A stretch of DNA of 20,838 bases from CAYOEZ01 sp964402955. GTDB taxonomy: Bacteria; Chloroflexota; DTOL01; DAOUCN01. The position numbers were made by a program, and so were the translations under genes. Shown here piece after piece: positions 15,260 to 20,838 of this stretch. The notes below the pieces were generated by a model. That model did not search any database and was not told the origin of the DNA. It worked only from the letters and a program-made list of their open reading frames with translations. The stretch lies in contig CAYOEZ010000062.1 of the NCBI GenBank assembly GCA_964402955.1, positions 1 through 20,838 of the forward strand. Reading direction: 5' to 3'. Every line of letters starts with the position of its first letter. The first letter of the stretch is position 1.

Positions 15260-17284
15260 TTAGTGAGATTCCCACGTCCGCAGCGCGGCCAGCGCCTGCT
15301 CAAAGGCCTGGCGCTTGGCATCTCCTGTTGGAGCGTGAACAAGCCGGAAGTATGTACCGGTGCTGTTCTCTCGGCGCACAGTCTCCGGTTCCTTGCGCAG
15401 CACAAAAGCCGCTGTCTGGAGTGTGCCTGGGTTGCCCACCTCGAAGAGACCGGGGCCGCAGTGCGCCACAGCCTCGATTGTGGCTTCGTTCCGGATCGCC
15501 TGACGGAGTTCCTCATAGGAGCTGATGAACATGAAGGAATGCATCGATAACATGCCGACGTAGCCGCGTTTGTTGGCAAACTCCAGGCACCTTTGGATGA
15601 ACGCAGCGTAGAGATCCGATTTCCCGGCGGGATAAGCGTCGGCGACCAGACCTGCCAGAGTCGCGTTCATCTTGCGCCGCGACATGTATGGGGGATTGGT
15701 AACAACGACATCATAGCGACCCAGCATGAGCTCGGCCAGGCGCAGGCCTTTGACTGCTTCGCCGCGGAAGAAACCCTGGTCGACGCCGGATGCGGCTTGC
15801 TGGCGGGCAAACTCATCCAGAGCCTGGACGATCTGGACGTCCAGGACAGCCCAGAACTCGTCATCGTCGGCCTGGCGACCTATGCCCTCGGGCAGCGCGG
15901 CGAACAAAGGCTCCTGGCGGTAGCGGGACCGTTCGGTGGCGATCAGGTCATTGATCTCCTGTTCCAGGCGCAGGAGCGAGCCGAGTTGGTTGGCGTCGTG
16001 CAGTCGCTGCCAGAGGGCGCGAATCAGCTTCTCATAGGCAGGTCTCTGAAAGTGCGCCTGGCGCAAGAAGGCTCCCAGGCGGGCGCCATTGAGCGGGAGC
16101 ACATCGGCGCAGGCCAGGTTGCTGCTCGTGATGCGCGCTTGAGGATTGAGCGACTTGGCCTTCAGGTAGAGCGCCAGGGCGCTGAGTTGCACGGCCCGCA
16201 GGTCAATGTCGATGCCGAAAAGGTTGTTGGCGATGATGGCGGCGGGAATCTCGGCGGCGTCCGTCAGCGATGGCTTGTCCGGCCAGCCTGGTTGCCCGGC
16301 GCGCTCGATCTCCTCACGGTACATGGCGGCGAAGAGGTCGAAGGCTACCAGACCGAAGTGCATGGCGCCGCAAGCCGGATCCAGCATGGTGATCTCGCTG
16401 ACCGGACGAAGTTGTTCGGCCGGGAGATCTCCTGTGAGATGTACCAGATACTCCAAGATGTCTGTGCCAACCAGGTGCGTATCCGGGTGAATCTGCACCC
16501 AGAGCCGGCCCACCGTGTTATGTACCAGGAAGCGAACGATCCAATGCGGCGTAAAGAGCTGAGTAGCTGATGCGATATCCTTGGTCTCGAACTTGGCGCC
16601 GCTGAGGCGGATTTTGGCAAATGCGGCTTGCAGTTCCGGCTCATTGAAGTACTGATACACCCAGCCGATTGTCTCATCGGCCTGCCAGATGTCAGCGAGA
16701 TGCGGCTGGTTGAGCGCTTGCAGCAGCTCTTGCAGCGCGCGCGGGCGAGGGAAAAAGCGGCTGGGCAGGGACGTGGGGTCAAAGAGGACATTCAGCTCAG
16801 CGGCCACCTGGCCAGATTGCCAGAGCAGGAAATGGCGGTAGGCGGCGTCGGCGGCGCCGGCATGGAACAGGGCCAGGTCGGAGGCATTGGCTGCGTCGGC
16901 CAGGTAAAACTTGAAGGCATTGGAGGCTGTGCCTTTGTCCAACGTGCCACGGATCAGCTTGCGCGCCTCCATCATCTTGAAGGCGACCAGCCGGTTGAGG
17001 TGGGTAAAGGCCACCTCCTTGACCAGCTTCTCCACAGCTTCCGGGCGAGGCAGGCCGGCGCGCTCCTCGTCGGCCAGAAAACTCGCCAAGCGCTGGTAGG
17101 TCTCGGCTGCTTCGGGGTCGCTCTGCACGTGGGGCAGACGCTGCGGTGGATCGAGGCGGCCGTCGGCATAGAGGCCGTAGTCGCCTTCCAGCAACTCGCG
17201 GGCATCGCGGGTCAAGAGGTCGCGGGCAGAGAGGGCCAGGTCGTGGATCAGTGTACGCTGGTAATCATCGAGAGAATCACTCAT
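15260..17284 (-). CDS. pglX: PglX N-terminal half (methyltransferase subunit)
   Basis: PglX is the BREX adenine-N6 methyltransferase that marks host DNA at a non-palindromic site. This 674-residue protein holds its catalytic half: helical N-terminus (1-250, DETIGWVYQYF at about 203), SAM motif I MLDPACGAMHFG (300-311, where the usual Gly-Ser-Gly is Gly-Ala-Met), GIDIDLRAVQLSAL (357-370) and motif IV NPPYMSRRKM (530-539). It continues through GYVGMLSMHSFMF and a GTYFRLV segment to a stop exactly at the linker before the target-recognition domain. The matching C-terminal half begins at 11644, 3.6 kb further on. The ATG at 17284 has GGTGA about 6 bases upstream and follows a 55-base gap. A clean stop and separate starts argue for a true two-gene arrangement rather than a simple frameshift. 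Confidence 0.88.
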   Translation of the reverse strand: MSDSLDDYQRTLIHDLALSARDLLTRDARELLEGDYGLYADGRLDPPQRLPHVQSDPEAAETYQRLASFLADEERAGLPRPEAVEKLVKEVAFTHLNRLVAFKMMEARKLIRGTLDKGTASNAFKFYLADAANASDLALFHAGAADAAYRHFLLWQSGQVAAELNVLFDPTSLPSRFFPRPRALQELLQALNQPHLADIWQADETIGWVYQYFNEPELQAAFAKIRLSGAKFETKDIASATQLFTPHWIVRFLVHNTVGRLWVQIHPDTHLVGTDILEYLVHLTGDLPAEQLRPVSEITMLDPACGAMHFGLVAFDLFAAMYREEIERAGQPGWPDKPSLTDAAEIPAAIIANNLFGIDIDLRAVQLSALALYLKAKSLNPQARITSSNLACADVLPLNGARLGAFLRQAHFQRPAYEKLIRALWQRLHDANQLGSLLRLEQEINDLIATERSRYRQEPLFAALPEGIGRQADDDEFWAVLDVQIVQALDEFARQQAASGVDQGFFRGEAVKGLRLAELMLGRYDVVVTNPPYMSRRKMNATLAGLVADAYPAGKSDLYAAFIQRCLEFANKRGYVGMLSMHSFMFISSYEELRQAIRNEATIEAVAHCGPGLFEVGNPGTLQTAAFVLRKEPETVRRENSTGTYFRLVHAPTGDAKRQAFEQALAALRTWESH

Positions 17285-17339
17285 GGGATGTCACCACTGA
17301 GACAACGATAATGATTGGGGCGTGTGTCGGCCATTCATA

Positions 17340-18518
17340 TCAGACCAGCAGCTCTTCAAGCACGATCAGCAGCCGAATCGGCTCCTCAAGGAGCATAGAG
17401 CGTGCTGCCAAGCACTCGGCTTTGGACAATCGCTGTACGTGCGCCGCGTGATTCCTGTACTCCTGTACGTAGCGCATCAACCGTGCAGGGTAGTCCCGAT
17501 CCTGGCAGAGAGAATCCAGAGAAGATAGTCTCTGCCGCAGGAACTGAGAGAAACCATTGGCGTCATCTCCCGCTAGCTTGCAGGCAACATTCATCAGGCA
17601 AAAGGCCATGTCGCCGAGTGTGAGTTCCCGTCTTCCCGCAGTGAAATCCTGCAGTGCTTTGATGCTCCGCGCACATCCTTTGTCGTTCGATTCGGGCAAC
17701 TTGTTGGCAAACCCAGAATCCTTGTAAGCCACGAACAACTTGGTCAGGATCTCCGACTCAAGGGCCTTGGAATAGACGGCAACCGGGGCTGAGAAGTCAA
17801 GTGTTGGGTCATCTTGCGCGCGGGCGCACAAGTCGTCTGTGAGCAGTTCTGCTGTCAAAAGGAAATCGCGAGCATCCGATCCGAGTCTATCCCACTGCAC
17901 GCCGAACACCGTTCGCAACCGATCCCCAGCGACGCTTGATTCCTTGGCGTGCTGGAATCGCTTGACCCATTCGGCAAGTGCCGGGTCGAGAGTCTTTGCG
18001 AATTTGTCGCCGCGCTGCCAGCTGTCCGGCTCGGCTGCGCTGGAGTCGCGAGCCGCATTGACTTCATCCTGCAGCATCGCCAGGTCTAGCCACCCAAGGG
18101 GGCTTAAGGTACTTATAGGACGAGCCATGTTTCCGATGGCCACACCTTTTGTCCAGCATTGATATCCCAAGGATCTCACCAGCCGTTCGGCCTCTTCTTG
18201 AGACAGCACTTGCTGCTCAGCGTACTTGACGCGCATAGTGACGTTGTAACAGTGGGTACAGACGATGAAGTCCGCGTTGAACCGATTACGATATAGCCGG
18301 GCATCATCAACTGACTGGTCTGTGGCTGAGAAGAGCTCAGCGAAGGACTCCATCTGCTGCGCCATTGCTGTCATAGCCGATGTGCCTTTGCCTAACCAAA
18401 GTCCGAAGTCACCCCCGCTGGCGAAGTTGTGTAAGCACTTCGGGCATCGAGGCGGGTAGAATTTCTGGACACGGAACACGGCAACTTCCTTCATACGCAG
18501 CATCTCCAACTCACTCAT
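17340..18518 (-). CDS. Zinc-ribbon protein with HEPN-like C-terminal motif
   Basis: A 392-residue protein that I do not recognise as a standard BREX component. The N-terminus carries two CxxC pairs (PPRCPKCLH, Cys25/Cys28; VCTHCYN, Cys87/Cys90), a likely zinc ribbon with a 58-residue insert. The middle is helical. Near the C-terminus EYRNHAAHVQ has Arg355 and His360 in R-x4-H spacing, in the position and context (long helices before and after) of HEPN or DUF4145-like domains. The ATG at 18518 overlaps the brxB stop by 8 bp, with AAGG upstream, so it is probably coupled to brxB. The one 60-base block counted (17641-17700) is 53% GC, lower than the surrounding core genes. A zinc-bound sensor joined to an RNA-cleaving or scaffold HEPN domain is a guess from motifs only. 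Confidence 0.7.
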   Translation of the reverse strand: MSELEMLRMKEVAVFRVQKFYPPRCPKCLHNFASGGDFGLWLGKGTSAMTAMAQQMESFAELFSATDQSVDDARLYRNRFNADFIVCTHCYNVTMRVKYAEQQVLSQEEAERLVRSLGYQCWTKGVAIGNMARPISTLSPLGWLDLAMLQDEVNAARDSSAAEPDSWQRGDKFAKTLDPALAEWVKRFQHAKESSVAGDRLRTVFGVQWDRLGSDARDFLLTAELLTDDLCARAQDDPTLDFSAPVAVYSKALESEILTKLFVAYKDSGFANKLPESNDKGCARSIKALQDFTAGRRELTLGDMAFCLMNVACKLAGDDANGFSQFLRQRLSSLDSLCQDRDYPARLMRYVQEYRNHAAHVQRLSKAECLAARSMLLEEPIRLLIVLEELLV

Positions 18519-19101
18519 CGCTGTATACCTTAGTGTGGTAGCTTCCCCTTCCCTCGTTCTCGGCGATACCTAGAAAGCGCAGGCTGGCGCGGCCCTCGCT
18601 CGTGGCCGGCATAAACAACACGCATGGGACGCTCGTCTGGCCCTTCATCTCATCGAGCAGTTTGGACACACGGTAGAAGCTGGGCGAGAGCGCCCCCGTG
18701 CGCACGATGAATGCAATGTGGCGCTTGGGGTCGAGGTCATGCAGCCGCTTCGCCAGCATGCCGGGCAGCGGCCGCCAGTTGCGGTCGGACAGGTAGTCCT
18801 GAATCTGGCGTTGCGCGGCCTCGAACCCGCTGCGACGCTCCAGGTCAACGACGGCAGTCATGCCCTCACTCTCTTCGATAGCCTGCCAGAGCAGGTCAGC
18901 CAGCGAGATCATGATAACGCTGCGCTCCGTGTCCTTCTCCAAGCGCGTCTTAAGCAAGACAATCTCGCTGCGCATCACCCACTCCTGCTCAGGAGGGTAG
19001 CAGAAGATGGCAAAGGGCAGGTCGTGGTAGATGTAATGTCGCATCGGCGACGCTTTGAGATCAGCTTCCAGTGTCTTGACGCGCTCTTTCAAGGAGGGCA
19101 T
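18511..19101 (-). CDS. brxB: BREX protein BrxB
   Basis: BrxB (DUF1788 family) is a small conserved BREX component of unknown biochemistry, required for defence in systems that have it. The 196-residue product matches in length and start: PSLKERVKTLEADLK, then HDLPFAIFCYPPEQEW and SLADLLWQAIE, with the C-terminal VPCVLFMPATSEGRASLRFL. I prefer the second ATG (19101), as GGAG lies 7 bases before it; the ATG at 19107 would have almost no spacing. The start lies about 40 bases inside the end of brxA, an overlap typical of this pair. Confidence 0.9.
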   Translation of the reverse strand: MPSLKERVKTLEADLKASPMRHYIYHDLPFAIFCYPPEQEWVMRSEIVLLKTRLEKDTERSVIMISLADLLWQAIEESEGMTAVVDLERRSGFEAAQRQIQDYLSDRNWRPLPGMLAKRLHDLDPKRHIAFIVRTGALSPSFYRVSKLLDEMKGQTSVPCVLFMPATSEGRASLRFLGIAENEGRGSYHTKVYSDE

Positions 19102-19894
19102 GGGCATACTCCGTCAGTGTGGCCGCCGGGAACTCGATGCGCACAACTGAGCCGGCTGCCTGGTAGGTCAACAGATGCTGCTGGTGCGCCTCAACAAAAA
19201 GACGTTCCACCCCGTCAGGGGAAAGGAAGAACAGCTTCCACTCATCGCTTTGCAGAACACGCGCCCCCGACCGTTCGCGGTTTTGCAGCCAGAGAGCGAG
19301 CAGGGCAAACGGCGCGGTGGCAAGATAGACGGGCGCCAGACGCTTCGTCTCTTTCCCCTGCAGGATGCCGAAGTCGCGCAATGTGGCCAGGATATGTTGG
19401 GCCACGTGAATCTGCGTGTCATCGCTCCATGCGGTTGTTGTCTTGCCTTCGGCGATCCAGACGCGCAGGGTACGGAGAACGAACTCCAGCGGCACGTCGC
19501 TCAAGCCGGAGAGTTGCCGGGGATACAAAACATCAACCACCATGTCATGCAACGTTTGGTCGTTCTGCGCCGAAAGGAAGTAGAACAGGGGAATCAGCCA
19601 ATCGGCGGGAGCATTGGCCTGCACAAGCGTCGCCAGGGCGCTGCCGATATCCGGATCAGCGAAATAGCGCTGACGGAAGATGACCAGAATGTCCTCGATG
19701 CGGCTGCGCGAGGCCTTGCCAAAGATGTTGGCGCGGCGGGCGCGGTCCAGGTTCTCAGACGACGACCTGGCGAGGTCCCACTCTTGCAGCAGTACCTTTG
19801 TGTCGGGAACGAGCGCCGTCGCTTTGATGATGCGGCTGCTATATGGTGGCCTGGACGCCCCCGCGGGGATGGATTGGGTCACGATTCGCCTCAC
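19061..19894 (-). CDS. brxA: BREX protein BrxA
   Basis: BrxA (DUF1819 family) is a small, mostly helical DNA-binding protein found at the start of BREX types 1, 5 and 6. The core is recognisable: LLQEWDLARSSSENLDRARR, then NIFGKASRSRIEDILVIFRQ and RYFADPDIGSALATLVQ. It is 277 residues from the GTG at 19894, which overlaps the brxE stop (GTGA). A second in-frame GTG at 19882, with GAGG 6 bases before it, is an equally good start and would remove 4 residues. Confidence 0.9.
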   Translation of the reverse strand: MRRIVTQSIPAGASRPPYSSRIIKATALVPDTKVLLQEWDLARSSSENLDRARRANIFGKASRSRIEDILVIFRQRYFADPDIGSALATLVQANAPADWLIPLFYFLSAQNDQTLHDMVVDVLYPRQLSGLSDVPLEFVLRTLRVWIAEGKTTTAWSDDTQIHVAQHILATLRDFGILQGKETKRLAPVYLATAPFALLALWLQNRERSGARVLQSDEWKLFFLSPDGVERLFVEAHQQHLLTYQAAGSVVRIEFPAATLTEYAHALLERARQDTGS

Positions 19895-20463
19895 ATCTCA
19901 AAGTATGGGAAGACCGGCTTCTCTTTTGCGCCGGCAAGATAGGCCCATGCCACGGTCTGGGCGCGATGGAGCAGGGCCTGAACCCCCGCTGGGCAGGTCG
20001 GGATCTCTATCTCGAGGGTACCATTGACGCCCAGGTGAAGAACTTTGTAGGGCATGGGCTGGCCGCAGAGAGTCAGAAGGATCGAGCGCAGCTCGTCCAT
20101 GCTTGCTATGGGCTCAGTGTGAACGGGAACGGTCAACAACGGATAGAAGCGCAGCGCAAGCACATCCAGGTTGTCTGAGTCGAGATGGTATAGATGCAGA
20201 GCAGACGGGATAGCGGTGAAGGCGGCCACGTGGCGCGCAGACGCTGCTTGGATGGCGAGACTGCGCGCGGCAAGCGGCGGCGCGCCCGGGAAGAGACGCT
20301 CAAGGACAAAGCCAGCCGGAGGAGTCAGAGAGTCGTCATCCCACCAGGCGAGGCTGTCACGGTTGGCGGCACGGGCGATCAACAGCCGCAGTCGCAGGAT
20401 GGATATCGCGTCCTGTTCAGTGATTCCGGTAACTGGTGCACTCCGATCGGTCTGCCGTAGCAT
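19891..20463 (-). CDS. brxE: BREX protein BrxE
   Basis: BrxE is a small protein known mainly from type 6 BREX loci, where it is the first gene; its function is not established. The 190-residue product has the family pattern: ISILRLRLLIARAANRDSLA followed by WW, ERLFPGAPPLAARSLAIQAA, ALHLYHLDS, and the C-terminal TVAWAYLAGAKEKPVFPYF. The ATG at 20463 is chosen because GGAG lies 5 bases upstream and the length fits; the frame stays open to 20556 but that extension is leader sequence. Its stop overlaps brxA. It sits at the head of the operon behind a promoter and a terminator, so it marks the true start of the locus. Confidence 0.82.
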   Translation of the reverse strand: MLRQTDRSAPVTGITEQDAISILRLRLLIARAANRDSLAWWDDDSLTPPAGFVLERLFPGAPPLAARSLAIQAASARHVAAFTAIPSALHLYHLDSDNLDVLALRFYPLLTVPVHTEPIASMDELRSILLTLCGQPMPYKVLHLGVNGTLEIEIPTCPAGVQALLHRAQTVAWAYLAGAKEKPVFPYFEM

Positions 20464-20549
20464 AGATACTCCACCACCACATTGTAGTCGGACCCGAGGA
20501 GTTCCCCGCAAACCAGCGACGCCTGTCTGAGACAAGGAGTAGACAAAGG

Positions 20550-20598
20550 AAGGCAACTACTGCAATTATACCATAAAAGTGACACGGATAGTTGCCTT
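20550..20598. repeat. 10-bp inverted repeat bracketing the BREX promoter
   Basis: AAGGCAACTA (20550-20559) and TAGTTGCCTT (20589-20598) are perfect reverse complements separated by 29 bases. The minus-strand -10 lies in the interval and one arm falls at about the start site, the other over the -35 position. This is the layout of an operator for a dimeric or tetrameric repressor. No obvious regulator gene is in the locus besides the winged-helix protein. Confidence 0.5.
20565..20573 (-). promoter_or_regulatory. Extended -10 promoter of the BREX operon
   Basis: On the minus strand TGGTATAAT is a full extended -10 (TGn plus a perfect TATAAT at 20570-20565). The -35 region (AACTAT at the 17-base position) is poor, as usual for extended -10 promoters. 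The start would be near 20558, giving a leader of about 95 bases before brxE. Confidence 0.6.
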
Positions 20599-20656
20599 TT
20601 GGGATATCAGATGGCGACGAGAGCGGCGTGTGTGCATCTGGAAGGTCATTCCCACG

Positions 20657-20709
20657 AAAAAAGGCCAACCCTGTCAGCCTGTCACATCATTGTGACAGCA
20701 GGGTTGGCC
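20657..20709 (-). terminator. Strong intrinsic terminator of the upstream gene
   Basis: A two-stage hairpin: outer arms GGCCAACCCTG (20663-20673) and CAGGGTTGGCC (20699-20709), inner arms CTGTCACA (20679-20686) and TGTGACAG (20691-20698) with a 4-base loop and a 5-base bulge. Read on the minus strand it ends in TTTTTT (20662-20657). It insulates the BREX promoter from the gene at the right edge. Confidence 0.88.
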
Positions 20710-20744
20710 CAAGCATTAGGGCCACATTGTTCATTCAGTGTGGC

Positions 20745-20838
20745 CTACAAGCCATAGATCGTTCGGATCAACATACCCAGCCGTCTGGGTAACTCTTCCG
20801 GCGTCCGGCACAGGATCAGGCGGCTCTCGCCAAAGATC
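20745..20838 (-). CDS. C-terminal end of an unidentified upstream protein
   Basis: Thirty codons, open to the right edge and ending in TAG at 20747-20745. The end reads PRRLGMLIRTIYGL. There is too little to identify the family. The terminator begins about 35 bases after its stop, which supports it being a real gene end. A small 7-bp hairpin, GGCCACA...TGTGGCC (20720-20745), lies just after it. Confidence 0.55.
   Translation of the reverse strand, partial: IFGESRLILCRTPEELPRRLGMLIRTIYGL

Noticed and set aside
11637..15260. Transposon or insertion sequence as the cause of the PglX split
   Set aside because: I see no transposase, terminal inverted repeats or target-site duplication at the borders of the inserted genes.
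15593..16570. 325-codon open frame on the plus strand
   Set aside because: It lies wholly antisense to the PglX catalytic half, whose motifs are clear, and encodes no recognisable domain. It is a high-GC shadow frame.
18718..19683. 321-codon open frame on the plus strand
   Set aside because: Antisense to brxA and brxB, with low-complexity Arg/Ala/Ser-rich translation and no family features.
1..20838. tRNA, rRNA or CRISPR array
   Set aside because: Reading both strands I saw no cloverleaf-like, rRNA-like or regularly spaced repeat sequence.

Overview
The window is a dense, one-directional defence locus. Every protein-coding gene I can support is on the minus strand, so transcription runs from about 20.57 kb down to the left edge. 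GC content is fairly high (48-63% in the 60-base blocks I counted by hand). The style (minimal spacing, 4-8 bp start/stop overlaps, GTG starts, AlbA_2/HEPN/HicAB/TPR accessory genes) would suit a Chloroflexota-like environmental bacterium, but there is no rRNA or housekeeping gene to prove it and the taxonomic call is weak.

The core is a BREX phage-defence system. In transcription order: brxE (20463-19891), brxA (19894-19061), brxB (19101-18511), a zinc-ribbon protein with a HEPN-like C-terminal motif (18518-17340), the methyltransferase half of PglX (17284-15260), three inserted accessory genes (an AlbA_2/HATPase protein 15247-13595, a winged-helix plus PD-(D/E)XK-like protein 13391-12714, and a PD-(D/E)XK endonuclease 12704-11637), the target-recognition half of PglX (11644-9695), and the large P-loop ATPase brxC (9691-5960). 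The brxE-brxA-brxB start is closest to BREX type 6, but the order is not canonical. No PglZ phosphatase, BrxL protease or Brx helicase is in the window. If present they must lie beyond the left edge.

Downstream of brxC are a HEPN-domain protein (5954-5133) and a second, differently diverged PglX-like methyltransferase half (5128-3194) that also stops before any target-recognition domain. A recognisable sigma-70-type promoter overlaps the end of that gene and should drive a hicA-hicB toxin-antitoxin pair, in which the antitoxin is unusually long. Its stop overlaps the start of a TPR protein that runs off the left edge.

At the right edge are the last 30 codons of an unrelated upstream gene, a strong intrinsic terminator on the minus strand, and the BREX promoter, whose extended -10 lies inside a 10-bp inverted repeat. 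The most unusual features are the PglX split by a three-gene insertion, the presence of two methyltransferase halves with only one recognition half, and two HEPN-motif proteins plus two nuclease-fold proteins embedded in one BREX operon.
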